Shown here in pieces: positions 1 through 6,510 of a stretch of DNA of 7,231 nucleotides; position 1 is the stretch's first letter; the number at the start of each line of letters is the position of its first letter. The position numbers and the translations under genes are program-made. The stretch is from the NCBI GenBank assembly GCA_005882235.1, contig VBCT01000019.1:1-7231 (forward strand). The letters run 5' to 3'. The notes beneath the pieces are model-generated. The model saw nothing but the letters and a program-made list of their open reading frames with translations. It was not told where the DNA came from and ran no database searches. This stretch comes from Betaproteobacteria bacterium. Its GTDB lineage: Bacteria > Pseudomonadota > Gammaproteobacteria > Burkholderiales > SG8-39.

Positions 1-1461
1 TTTCTCGCGCTCGGCGTGGGTTTCGGCACGCTCGCAATCCCGCTCGCGTTCGACGGCCGGATCACTTCCGCGGCCTGGGCGCTCGAGGGCGCGGCCATTG
101 TCTGGGTCAGCGCGCGCCAGGCGCGCGTTCTCGGCCTCGCCTTCGGGCTTGCGCTGCAGTTCGCGGCCGGGACAGCGTTTCTCTTCGACGTCGAAAAAGG
201 TTACGGGCCGACACCGTTGCTCAACAGCTTCTACCTGGGCTGCGCGTTCGTCGCGCTCGGCGGCCTGTTCTGCTCGGCCTATCTCGAGCGCAGGCGTGGG
301 GAATCGACGCAGTCCTGGGAGCCCAGCGTCGCAGCCTTGTTGCTCGTCTGGGGAGCGCTGTGGTGGGCGGCCGGCGGCCTGCACGAAATTCATCGCCACC
401 TGAGTACCGACGTGCAGGTGCATGCGGCACTGGTCTATCTCGCGACTTCCGCCGCGGCTTTCAGCCTGCTCTCTAAGTCACTCAGCTGGCAAAGCGCCCG
501 CTGGCCGGCCTACACAATCGCTCCGATCGCCGCGGTGGTCTTGCTGCGCGAGATCAACGACCGGTCCCATCCTTTCGCGAATTGGGGCTGGCTCGCCTGG
601 CCGCTCGCATGGGTCGAGCACCTTTGGGTGCTGCGACGCCACGAGCAGCAGGATCAGGAACTGCACCAGTGGCTGCATGCAGTCGGATTGTGGTTGCTTG
701 CCGTCGTGGCCTGCTGGGAGTTCGCCTGGCAAATCGATCGCGCGGTCGAGGGCAAGCGCGTCTGGCCGCTCATCGCCTGGGCCGTCGTGCCGGCCGTCAT
801 TCTCGCGCTGCTGACTGCTAGCCCTACCCGGCGCAGGTGGCCGATTTCGCAGCACGAGAGAAGCTATCTGCTCTATGGAGCCGTTCCGCTCGCAGTCTTC
901 CTCGCAGCGTGGACGATCTACGCCAATTTCACGAGCGACGGCGATCCGGCGCCCCTGCCGTACGTGCCTCTCCTGAATCCCCTCGATATCGCCCAGGCAC
1001 TGGTGTTCGTGATCGTCGCCTACTGGCTCATGACCCTCCGCACGCTCGGTTATGTTGAGAAACAGGGCCCCGCGCCGATCGCGCTGTACGCCGCCTTCGG
1101 CGGCGCGAACTTCATCTGGGTAAACGGCGTGCTCCTGCGAACCTTGCATCACTGGGCGGATGTTCCGTTCCAGCTCGACGCCATGCTGCGCTCGGTTCTC
1201 GTCCAGGCGGCGCTTTCCCTCTTCTGGTCGATTCTCGCGCTCGCGATCATGGTCTTCGCGACGCGCAGGGCCTTGCGTGAGTTGTGGCTCACGGGCGCAG
1301 CACTGATGGGTGTAGTGGTGGTGAAGCTTTTTCTCGTGGACCTTTCGAACGTGGGCACGGTGGAACGCATCGTGTCGTTCATAGGGGTCGGTGTGCTGAT
1401 GCTCGTCATCGGATACCTCTCGCCCGTGCCGCCCCGGTTCCGCACGGAGGACCTGAAATGA
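1..1461 (+). CDS. DUF2339 family multi-pass membrane protein, 5' truncated
   Basis: The reading frame is open from the first base and ends at TGA 1459-1461, giving 486 visible residues. The true start lies outside the window; the GTG at 16 is an internal valine codon. The protein is almost entirely hydrophobic helices joined by short loops, as expected for an inner-membrane protein with many passes. Family marks of DUF2339 (PF10101) are seen at both ends: the ALEGAAIVWV helix near residues 28-37, and the C-terminal block VVVKLFLVDLSNVGTVERIV followed by a last helix and a PPRF tail. DUF2339 proteins are usually roughly 800-1000 residues, so about half is missing. The molecular function is unknown. 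Its stop overlaps the start of the DUF3999 gene in ATGA, a common sign of translational coupling, and the two families are frequent neighbours in proteobacteria. Identification is firm; function is not. Confidence 0.93.
   Translation, partial: FLALGVGFGTLAIPLAFDGRITSAAWALEGAAIVWVSARQARVLGLAFGLALQFAAGTAFLFDVEKGYGPTPLLNSFYLGCAFVALGGLFCSAYLERRRGESTQSWEPSVAALLLVWGALWWAAGGLHEIHRHLSTDVQVHAALVYLATSAAAFSLLSKSLSWQSARWPAYTIAPIAAVVLLREINDRSHPFANWGWLAWPLAWVEHLWVLRRHEQQDQELHQWLHAVGLWLLAVVACWEFAWQIDRAVEGKRVWPLIAWAVVPAVILALLTASPTRRRWPISQHERSYLLYGAVPLAVFLAAWTIYANFTSDGDPAPLPYVPLLNPLDIAQALVFVIVAYWLMTLRTLGYVEKQGPAPIALYAAFGGANFIWVNGVLLRTLHHWADVPFQLDAMLRSVLVQAALSLFWSILALAIMVFATRRALRELWLTGAALMGVVVVKLFLVDLSNVGTVERIVSFIGVGVLMLVIGYLSPVPPRFRTEDLK
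1446..1450 (+). promoter_or_regulatory. Ribosome binding site of the DUF3999 gene
   Basis: GGAGG lies 7 nt before the ATG at 1458, inside the last codons of the DUF2339 gene. It fixes the DUF3999 start at 1458 rather than an in-frame upstream codon, and shows that initiation there can be both coupled and independent. Confidence 0.8.
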
Positions 1462-2876
1462 GAGTCGCGACCCTCGCCGCCTATCTGCCGGGCCTGCTGG
1501 CGGCAAACGCCTTTTGCGCCGAAGGACCCTCGAGTTTCGCCTACGGAATTACCATCCGCACAGACGGTGGCGAAGCACTGTACAGGCTCGAGCTCCCACG
1601 CGCGGTCTACCGCGGCGCCGTCCGGCGGGATCTGGGTGACCTGCGCGTGTTCAACCGTGCGGGTGAGGTTGTGCCTCACGCATTCCGTCCGCGAGCGACC
1701 ACCGAAGTGCAAAAGCGCGAGCAGGTCACGCTGCCCTTCTTCCCCTTGTACGGCGAAGACGCGAAGCAGCTGGATGGCCTGTCGCTTCGCGTCGAACGGC
1801 GGCCATCCGGCACCATCATCAAGCTCGACGAGCGCAGCGGCAAGCAACCCTCCAAGAAGCTCCTGGCCTATCTTGTCGATGCAACCGCCTTGCGCGACCC
1901 GGTGCGTGCCCTGGAGCTCGAGGTCAAGAGCAGCGCCGCGTACTCGGCGAACGTGAGCGTCGAGGCGAGCGACGACCTATCGTCCTGGCGCACGGTCGCA
2001 GCTCAGGCACCGCTGCTGTCCTTGCAACATGAAGGAGCAAAGCTGGAACAGGGACGTATCGAGTTTGCTTCGCGCAAGCCGAAGTACCTCCGGATTTCCT
2101 GGACAGGTATGCCGGCGGGCGCCGAACTCGGCGCCTTGCGCGGGGAACCCGGCGACGCGCGCATCGACGTGGCGCGGCAATGGGAAACGGTGGCGGGCCG
2201 CCCAGTCGCTGACAAGATAGGCGATTATGCATTCGACACGCAGGGAGTGTTCCCTGCGGATCGCGTGCGTTTCGAGCTTCCCCAAGCCAATACGGTTGCT
2301 CAGATACAGCTCTTTTCGCGCGTACGCAGCGACACGCCGTGGCGGTCGGTAAGCCGCGGAACCGCGTACCGCCTGCGCCGCGACGGAGCCGAGGTGTCCA
2401 ACCCGGACATGGCGATCGGCGAGAACGCGGACCGCTACTGGCTCCTTAAAGCGGACCAGAAAGGCGGAGGGCTCGGTGCCGGCGAGCCCAAGCTGCTGCT
2501 GGGCTGGATCCCGAACGAGATCGTGTGGGTGGCGCGAGGCGAACCGCCCTTCACCCTCGCTTACGGCAGCCGCGATGCAAAGCCGTCGGCGTATTCCATC
2601 GAATCGCTCGTACCTGGATACAGCCGCGACGCCGATCTCGACGCGAAGGTGGCGAGCACCGAGCCGGCGGCGTCTGTGAAATCAGTCGGAGCGGACGCAC
2701 CCACCGTGCTCGGCGGACAACGCGCGCTGGAAGAACGAATCGACGTCAAGCGTTGGACGCTTTGGGCGGCGCTCGTGCTGGGCGTCGCGTTCCTTGGCTG
2801 GATGGCATGGAGACTCTTGAAGCAAATGGACAAGTCGAGGGGATCCAGCGGGCCGCAAGACACCTCGCCACGATAG
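1458..2876 (+). CDS. DUF3999 family envelope protein with signal peptide and C-terminal anchor
   Basis: This 472-residue protein matches DUF3999 (PF13163). The ATG at 1458 is chosen because it has GGAGG at 7 nt, yields a normal N-terminal signal peptide (about residues 1-21, ending near FCAEG), and forms the 4-bp overlap typical of the DUF2339-DUF3999 pair. The same frame is open further upstream, but that stretch is a shadow of DUF2339. Family-like blocks are the strand segment near residues 42-75 (YRLELPRAVYRG, then DLGDLRVFNRAGEVVPHAF) and the segment near 255-285 (FDTQGVFPADRVRFELPQ). A hydrophobic helix at about 433-454 is followed by a short basic tail, so most of the protein should face the periplasm, held by one helix. 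The middle (about 155-210) looks beta-rich and discoidin-like, which is only an impression. No biochemical role is known; a structural partnership with the DUF2339 membrane protein is inferred from coupling. Confidence 0.9.
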   Translation: MRVATLAAYLPGLLAANAFCAEGPSSFAYGITIRTDGGEALYRLELPRAVYRGAVRRDLGDLRVFNRAGEVVPHAFRPRATTEVQKREQVTLPFFPLYGEDAKQLDGLSLRVERRPSGTIIKLDERSGKQPSKKLLAYLVDATALRDPVRALELEVKSSAAYSANVSVEASDDLSSWRTVAAQAPLLSLQHEGAKLEQGRIEFASRKPKYLRISWTGMPAGAELGALRGEPGDARIDVARQWETVAGRPVADKIGDYAFDTQGVFPADRVRFELPQANTVAQIQLFSRVRSDTPWRSVSRGTAYRLRRDGAEVSNPDMAIGENADRYWLLKADQKGGGLGAGEPKLLLGWIPNEIVWVARGEPPFTLAYGSRDAKPSAYSIESLVPGYSRDADLDAKVASTEPAASVKSVGADAPTVLGGQRALEERIDVKRWTLWAALVLGVAFLGWMAWRLLKQMDKSRGSSGPQDTSPR

Positions 2877-2901
2877 TCACCGCGTTCTTCGGCCGGCACC
2901 A

Positions 2902-3108
2902 GTGATTCTCCGGGCGACCCTCACCTGTCCGTTCTGCGGGCACCGGCGGACCGAAGAGATGCCCACCGACGCGTGCCTGCACTTCTACGAGTGCACGGCG
3001 TGCCACGCGATGCTCAGGCCCAGGCCCGGCGACTGTTGTGTATTCTGCTCGTACGGCTCGGCAAAGTGCCCACCGCGGCAGCGGCCGACCAGGGACCGCG
3101 ACGGATAA
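2902..3108 (+). CDS. GDCCVxC domain small cysteine-rich protein
   Basis: This 68-residue protein has nine cysteines: C9 and C12 (CPFC), C25, C31 and C34 (CTAC), C45, C46 and C49 (GDCCVFC, followed by SYG), and C56 before PP. It matches the family annotated as GDCCVxC domain-containing (seleno)protein, in which some members carry selenocysteine; here both central residues are TGT cysteine codons (3034-3039). The paired CxxC motifs suggest a zinc-ribbon-like fold, and the GDCCVxC loop suggests a metal- or thiol-reactive site; both are inferences. No signal peptide is seen, so it is probably cytosolic. The start is GTG at 2902, chosen because the N-terminus then aligns with the usual short lead before the first CxxC. 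No convincing Shine-Dalgarno precedes it, so translation may depend on the DUF3999 gene ending 25 bp upstream. The function of the family is not established. Confidence 0.85.
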   Translation: MILRATLTCPFCGHRRTEEMPTDACLHFYECTACHAMLRPRPGDCCVFCSYGSAKCPPRQRPTRDRDG

Positions 3109-3135
3109 CGAGCGTACCGGTCAGAGCCCGACTTC

Positions 3136-3144
3136 GGAGGAGGA
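3136..3144 (+). promoter_or_regulatory. Ribosome binding site of the DoxX gene
   Basis: The purine run GGAGGAGGA ends 6 nt before the ATG at 3151. It is one of the strongest initiation signals in the window and supports this start. Confidence 0.8.
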
Positions 3145-3150
3145 CTTGCC

Positions 3151-3600
3151 ATGGACGCGCACGACGAGCCGAGATTGCTGTTTCCCAAGCTCAAGCCGTT
3201 CTACGATTGGGTCGCGCCGCTCACATGGCCGCTGATCCGCTTGACTGTGGGCTTGATGATCCTTCCGCACGGCTGGCCCAAGTTGATGGCGGGCGTTACG
3301 GCGACGGCGCAATTCGCGCTGGTCAAACGTGGCATCGCGCCGGCCGAACCCCTGGCGGTCGTTCTCATCATTCTGGAAACCATCGGCGGGCTGTGCGTCG
3401 CCCTGGGCCTCTTCACGCGCTTTTTCGCGGCCGCCATCACCATCGAGATGGCGGTGATCGCCTACCACCATCTGCCCAAGTTCGGATGGACCGGTCCCGG
3501 CTACGAATACCCGCTGATGTGGGGTCTGATCATGTTCGCCATAGCGCTGCGCGGCGGCGGCCCCTGGTCGCTGGACCGCAAGATCGGTTGGCAGCTCTAG
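3151..3600 (+). CDS. DoxX family membrane protein
   Basis: The 149-residue protein has about four transmembrane helices (roughly residues 22-40, 66-87, 90-106 and 121-134). It carries DoxX-family marks: the PHGWPKL segment at the end of helix 1 (about 39-45), the ETIGGLCVALGLFTR segment in helices 2-3, and the C-terminal GPWSLDRKI motif. Length is normal for the family. Distant relatives include subunits of archaeal thiosulfate:quinone oxidoreductase, and a mycobacterial DoxX that joins superoxide dismutase and a thiosulfate sulfurtransferase in a membrane oxidoreductase complex. Most bacterial members have no defined reaction. Here it lies 42 bp after the cysteine-rich GDCCVxC gene and 45 bp before DUF1304, in the same direction with no terminator between, so a shared transcript is likely. 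A role in thiol or oxidative stress is a hypothesis from family and context only. Confidence 0.9.
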   Translation: MDAHDEPRLLFPKLKPFYDWVAPLTWPLIRLTVGLMILPHGWPKLMAGVTATAQFALVKRGIAPAEPLAVVLIILETIGGLCVALGLFTRFFAAAITIEMAVIAYHHLPKFGWTGPGYEYPLMWGLIMFAIALRGGGPWSLDRKIGWQL

Positions 3601-3645
3601 GGGCAGCAAGATGGGTCGGGTTGGGGTTTTCCAGAAAGGGGTTCC

Positions 3646-4002
3646 ATGACAACCATCGCCAATACCGCGGTAGTACTGGTCGCTATCCTGCATTTCGGGT
3701 TCCTCGTCCTCGAGATGTTCCTGTGGACCCAGCCCCTGGGCCTTCGCACTTTCGGCACCACGCCCGATTTCGCCAAGGCTTCGAAGGCGCTCGCCGCGAA
3801 TCAGGGCCTGTACAACGGCTTCGTCGCAACCGGGCTCGGATGGGGTCTCGTTCTCGGTGACGCGGGAACCTCGATCAAAGTTTTTTTCCTCTGCTGCGTC
3901 GTCGTCGCCGGCGTATTCGGCGGTTTTACCGCCAGCCGCAAGATCCTCTGGGTCCAGGCGCTGCCCGGCGCGTTGGCCCTCGCGCTCGTACTGCTGGGGT
4001 GA
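3646..4002 (+). CDS. DUF1304 family small membrane protein
   Basis: This 118-residue protein is nearly all hydrophobic, with four predicted helices (about 6-26, 55-70, 76-95 and 102-117). The first helix carries a histidine and a glutamate (H16, E23) followed by W27, and the loop before helix 2 holds ANQGLYNGF (about 51-59), the best-known signature of DUF1304. AAAGGGG at 3635-3641 precedes the ATG by 4 nt. It is the last plus-strand gene before a convergent pair and ends only 10 bp from the stop of the response regulator on the other strand. No reaction is known for the family. The polar residues in helix 1 and the conserved N-Q pair could line a small-molecule or ion path, but that is speculation. 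Family assignment is solid. Confidence 0.9.
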   Translation: MTTIANTAVVLVAILHFGFLVLEMFLWTQPLGLRTFGTTPDFAKASKALAANQGLYNGFVATGLGWGLVLGDAGTSIKVFFLCCVVVAGVFGGFTASRKILWVQALPGALALALVLLG

Positions 4003-4012
4003 GCGGCCGTTA

Positions 4013-4378
4013 TCAGCCGAGCGCGGCGATCTTGGCGAGAAGGTCTTTCGCATCGACAGGCTTGACTATGTAGTCCTTGGCGCCCTGGCGGATGCCCCAC
4101 ACCCGGTCGGTTTCCAGTTTTTTGCTGGTGCACACGATCACGGGGATGTGCTTGGTGGCTTCGTCGCGCGAGATGGCGCGCGTCGCCTTGAACCCGTCGG
4201 TTCCCGGCATGATGATGTCCATCAGGATCAGGTCCGGCTGCTCGGTCTTCGCCTTGGCGATCCCCTCGTCGCCGTTCTGCGCGGTCACGCATTGATAGCC
4301 CTGCTTGCTCAACACTTCCAGCAGGAACTGGCGGTCGGTGGCGGAATCATCGATGATCAAGATCTTCTCGATTGGCAT
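4013..4378 (-). CDS. pilH: PilH-like single-domain response regulator
   Basis: This 121-residue receiver domain has no output domain. Expected CheY-type residues are all present: the acidic pair D10/D11, phospho-acceptor D54 in LILMDIIMPG, T84 after strand beta-4, and K106 in the VKPVD motif. The segment DEATKHIPVIVCTSKKLETD and the following RVWGIRQGAKDY resemble PilH of twitching-motility (Pil-Chp) systems more than PilG or chemotactic CheY. PilH acts as a phosphoryl-accepting regulator in the chemosensory pathway controlling type IV pilus retraction and extension. No pilG, pilI, pilJ or histidine kinase is in the window, so it is either an isolated pilH or a related stand-alone receiver. 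GGGAGAG (4385-4391) lies 6 nt before the ATG. The BFN gene lies 94 bp upstream on the same strand. The receiver call is certain; the pilH symbol is probable. Confidence 0.85.
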   Translation of the reverse strand: MPIEKILIIDDSATDRQFLLEVLSKQGYQCVTAQNGDEGIAKAKTEQPDLILMDIIMPGTDGFKATRAISRDEATKHIPVIVCTSKKLETDRVWGIRQGAKDYIVKPVDAKDLLAKIAALG

Positions 4379-4392
4379 GGCAAACTCTCCCG

Positions 4393-4430
4393 TGAACTGG
4401 ATCGGAATCGGCGACCTCGGCGCCAGTTCA
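4393..4430. repeat. Inverted repeat in the leader of the response regulator gene
   Basis: Perfect 8-bp arms TGAACTGG (4393-4400) and CCAGTTCA (4423-4430) are separated by 22 bp. The inner arm starts just beyond the ribosome binding site of the regulator gene. It could form a leader stem-loop or be an operator; one occurrence cannot separate these from chance. Confidence 0.4.
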
Positions 4431-4451
4431 TTACGCCGCGGACACCCTCCC

Positions 4452-4457
4452 AGTATA
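4452..4457 (-). promoter_or_regulatory. Possible -10 element for the response regulator gene
   Basis: TATACT on the minus strand lies 73 bp before the ATG at 4378, in the only AT-richer part of the gap after the BFN gene. No good TTGACA-like -35 sits at 16-18 bp, so this is a weak call. If real, the regulator is transcribed separately from the BFN gene. Confidence 0.25.
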
Positions 4458-4472
4458 AGCCTCGGCCCGCGA

Positions 4473-4970
4473 TCACAGCTCCTTCACGCCGGGTTCCGGC
4501 AAGTCCACGCCGACGGAGTCGAGCAGCTCCTCGCCCACCAGGATGGGCGCCTTGAAGCGGATCGCCAGCGCGATCGCGTCGGAGGAACGGCTGTCGAAGA
4601 CCCTGGTGGTCTTCCCTGCGACGACGCTCAGGGCTCCGTAGTAGATGCCGGCTTTGAACGTGATGACGACCTGCGATACCTTGGCGTCGAGCGCCTCGAG
4701 GATAGTGTGCATCAGGTCGTGCGAGAGCGGGCGTACGGGCCTTTGTCCGATGATCGCGCCCTGGATGGATTCGGCGACGAGCGCATCGACGAAAACGGGA
4801 ATGGCCTTGTTACCGACCTTGAGCAGCACCACCGGCCCCGCCCGGGAGAGCCGCACTTCGATATTCTGGACGCGGACGTCCGACGAGCTTCTCGCCGCAT
4901 CCTCGCCCGCGGCCGACAAGCTCGCGAACAAAAACGCGGACCCTACGAGAGATCCTCTGAGTCTACCCAT
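4473..4970 (-). CDS. BFN (bifunctional nuclease, DUF151) domain protein with signal peptide
   Basis: This 165-residue protein matches the BFN/DUF151 family (PF02577). The core block near residues 47-73 (VVLLKVGNKAIPVFVD and onward), the RPLSHDLM segment near 80-87 and the signature FDSRSSDAIALAIR at 125-138 are all present. The first 21 residues look like an export signal: a basic start (R3, R5), a hydrophobic run, then an ASLSAAGEDAA stretch suited to cleavage. The domain is full length after the signal. The family name comes from plant members reported to have DNase and RNase activity; most bacterial members have no tested function. Export would make a nuclease role in the cytosol unlikely. 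GGGAGGG (4975-4981) lies 4 nt before the ATG. The gene is divergent from the M20 hydrolase, which is also exported. Family call is firm, activity unproven. Confidence 0.88.
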   Translation of the reverse strand: MGRLRGSLVGSAFLFASLSAAGEDAARSSSDVRVQNIEVRLSRAGPVVLLKVGNKAIPVFVDALVAESIQGAIIGQRPVRPLSHDLMHTILEALDAKVSQVVITFKAGIYYGALSVVAGKTTRVFDSRSSDAIALAIRFKAPILVGEELLDSVGVDLPEPGVKEL

Positions 4971-5026
4971 GGCGCCCTCCCGAGAACGTGTACTCTAATA
5001 TGGAAGCTTTCGCTCAGGAGGAAAAA
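4971..5026. promoter_or_regulatory. Divergent promoter region between the BFN and M20 genes
   Basis: This 56-bp spacer separates two start codons facing apart and must hold, or lie next to, promoters for both unless transcription starts inside a neighbour. An AT-rich core at 4991-5001 reads TAATAT on the plus strand and ATATTA on the minus strand, usable as a -10 in either direction. No clear -35 was found on either strand, so exact sites are not assigned. Confidence 0.4.
5016..5021 (+). promoter_or_regulatory. Ribosome binding site deciding the M20 hydrolase start
   Basis: AGGAGG followed by five adenines stands directly before the ATG at 5027. It rules out the in-frame GTG at 4988, which would add 13 residues ahead of the signal peptide. 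Confidence 0.9.
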
Positions 5027-6439
5027 ATGAAGACAATTCGCAGCGCAATCTGGGTCGCCTTGGGAGCGTCGCTCGCGCTTCGCGCTCTCGCACAGAGTGC
5101 GCCTACTCCCGCGCAGCAGCAGTTGCGCGAGATCTACAAGGAGCTTGTCGAGATCAACACCACGGACTCCGCTGGGAGCTGCACGGCCGCGGCGGAGGCC
5201 ATGGCCGCGCGCCTTAAGGCGGGCGGGCTGCCAGCGCTGGAAGTTCAGGTGATCGTCCCGCCGGGCGGGCCGAAGAAGGGAAATCTTGTCGCTCGGTATC
5301 GTGGTACCGGCGCGAAGAAGCCGATCATGCTGCTCGGGCACCTCGACGTGGTGGAGGCGAAGCGCGAGGACTGGCAGCGCGATCCGTTCAGGCTCGTAGA
5401 GGAGAACGGCTATTTCTACGCGCGCGGCGCATCAGACGACAAGGCGATGGTCGCGGTGTTCATCGCCAATCTCATCCGTTACCGGCAGGAGAGCTATCGT
5501 CCGGACCGCGACATGATTCTCGTTGCGACCTGCGACGAGGAAATCGTCCCGTCGAATTTCAGCGGAATCGTGTACCTGCTTAAGAACCACCGCAACCTGA
5601 TCGACGCCGAGTTTGCCCTGAACGAGGGCGGGAATGGCCTGCTCGACGGGAACGGCAAGTACCTGCGCATGAGCATCCAGGCGGGCGAAAAGGTTTTCCA
5701 GACCTATCAGCTCGAGGTGACCAACCCTGGCGGGCACAGTTCGCTGCCGGTGAAAGACAACGCGATCACCCATCTCGCAGGCGGCCTCGCCCGGCTCGGC
5801 GCCCACGATTTCCCGTTCAGGCTCTCCGACACCACGCGCGCCTATTTCGAGCAGATGTCGCGCATCGAGACCGGGCAGACGGCGTCTGATATGAAGGCGA
5901 TCCTGCGCGACCCGCCCGATCCGGAGGCGATCGCCCGGCTGTCTGCGACCGCGCTGAACAACTCCACCTTCCGCACCACCTGCGTCGCCACGATGCTCGA
6001 AGCGGGGCACGCGACCAACGCCCTGCCCCAGCGCGCGCGCGCCACGGTGAACTGCCGCATCCTGCCCGGGGAACCGGTCGCGGAGGTGCAGAAGACCCTG
6101 GCGCGCGTTCTGGCGAACGACAAGATCAAGATCACGCCGACGCACGAGCCGACGCTCTCGCCTCCGCCGCCGCTCACGCACGAGATCGTCGGGCCGGTCG
6201 AAGCCGTGAGCTCGCAGATGTGGCCCGGCGTGCCGGTGGTACCAACCCTGCTCGCGGGAGCGACCGACGGCCGCTTCACCATCAACGCCGGCATTCCAAC
6301 CTACGGGGTGAACGGCATGTTCCGCGACCCCGACGGCGGGGGCGTGCACGGACTGAACGAGCGCATGCGCGTGCGCTCGCTCTACGAAGGCCACGAGTTC
6401 CTTTATAGGCTAGTAAGGCTATACGCGGGGGGAAGCTAA
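5027..6439 (+). CDS. Exported M20/M25/M40 family metallo-hydrolase
   Basis: The 470-residue protein begins with a signal peptide of about 23 residues (MKTIRSAIW, hydrophobic core, cleavage near LRALAQ-SA), so it should act in the periplasm or outside. Di-zinc M20 peptidase residues are visible: H105 and D107 in GHLDVV, bridging D137 in RGASDDKA, catalytic base E171 and metal ligand E172 in TCDEEIV, ligand E200 in LNEGG, and ligand H441 in VHGLNE. The dimerisation (lid) domain spans about 220-335 and contains GGHSSLP. Sequence style is closest to the carboxypeptidase-S/PM20D1-like branch; the substrate (peptide, N-acyl amino acid or similar amide) cannot be told from sequence. The ATG at 5027 is set by AGGAGG at 5 nt. 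It is divergent from the BFN gene, and a terminator follows about 40 bp after the stop, suggesting a single-gene transcript. Nothing essential is missing. Confidence 0.93.
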   Translation: MKTIRSAIWVALGASLALRALAQSAPTPAQQQLREIYKELVEINTTDSAGSCTAAAEAMAARLKAGGLPALEVQVIVPPGGPKKGNLVARYRGTGAKKPIMLLGHLDVVEAKREDWQRDPFRLVEENGYFYARGASDDKAMVAVFIANLIRYRQESYRPDRDMILVATCDEEIVPSNFSGIVYLLKNHRNLIDAEFALNEGGNGLLDGNGKYLRMSIQAGEKVFQTYQLEVTNPGGHSSLPVKDNAITHLAGGLARLGAHDFPFRLSDTTRAYFEQMSRIETGQTASDMKAILRDPPDPEAIARLSATALNNSTFRTTCVATMLEAGHATNALPQRARATVNCRILPGEPVAEVQKTLARVLANDKIKITPTHEPTLSPPPPLTHEIVGPVEAVSSQMWPGVPVVPTLLAGATDGRFTINAGIPTYGVNGMFRDPDGGGVHGLNERMRVRSLYEGHEFLYRLVRLYAGGS

Positions 6440-6479
6440 ACCGTCGCTCGCAGGTTTCGACCGTTCGATCTATGACAAC

Positions 6480-6510
6480 ACGCTTGAAGACTTTCATTCA
6501 AGCGTTTGTT
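6480..6510 (+). terminator. Intrinsic terminator after the M20 hydrolase gene
   Basis: Perfect 9-bp arms ACGCTTGAA (6480-6488) and TTCAAGCGT (6497-6505) enclose an 8-nt loop, and the second arm runs into TTTGTT (6505-6510). It starts 41 bp after the TAA at 6437-6439. The stem has moderate GC content but the layout is classic for rho-independent termination. Confidence 0.75.

Noticed and set aside
1089..1105. CGCCGCC-TTC-GGCGGCG hairpin inside the DUF2339 gene
   Set aside because: It lies in coding sequence for ordinary Ala-Ala-Phe-Gly-Gly codons and is expected by chance in GC-rich genes.
478..1506. 342-codon open frame on the minus strand opposite DUF2339
   Set aside because: The plus strand codes for a clear DUF2339 protein. 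The antisense product is a polar low-complexity string of D, E, R and H, mirroring hydrophobic codons.
2973..3860. 295-codon plus-strand frame overlapping GDCCVxC, DoxX and DUF1304
   Set aside because: It crosses three genes with recognised products in another frame; its product is an Arg-rich shadow.
3992..4030. Bidirectional terminator between the convergent DUF1304 and response regulator genes
   Set aside because: Only 4-bp GCTG/CAGC or CGGC/GCCG pairings were found, with no T-run on either strand.
3121..4053. 310-codon open frame on the minus strand opposite DoxX and DUF1304
   Set aside because: It is antisense to two recognised families, rich in charged residues and lacks any domain pattern; typical of GC-rich DNA where stop codons are rare in the complementary frame.
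4988..5026. Upstream GTG start for the M20 hydrolase
   Set aside because: It would add 13 polar residues before a normal signal peptide, and AGGAGG stands at the proper distance only for the ATG at 5027.
4305..5030. 241-codon plus-strand frame opposite the BFN gene
   Set aside because: The minus-strand BFN signature and ribosome site are decisive; the plus product shows no domain.
5432..6394. 320-codon open frame on the minus strand opposite the M20 hydrolase
   Set aside because: The sense frame contains all M20 metal ligands; the antisense frame has no family resemblance and no ribosome site.
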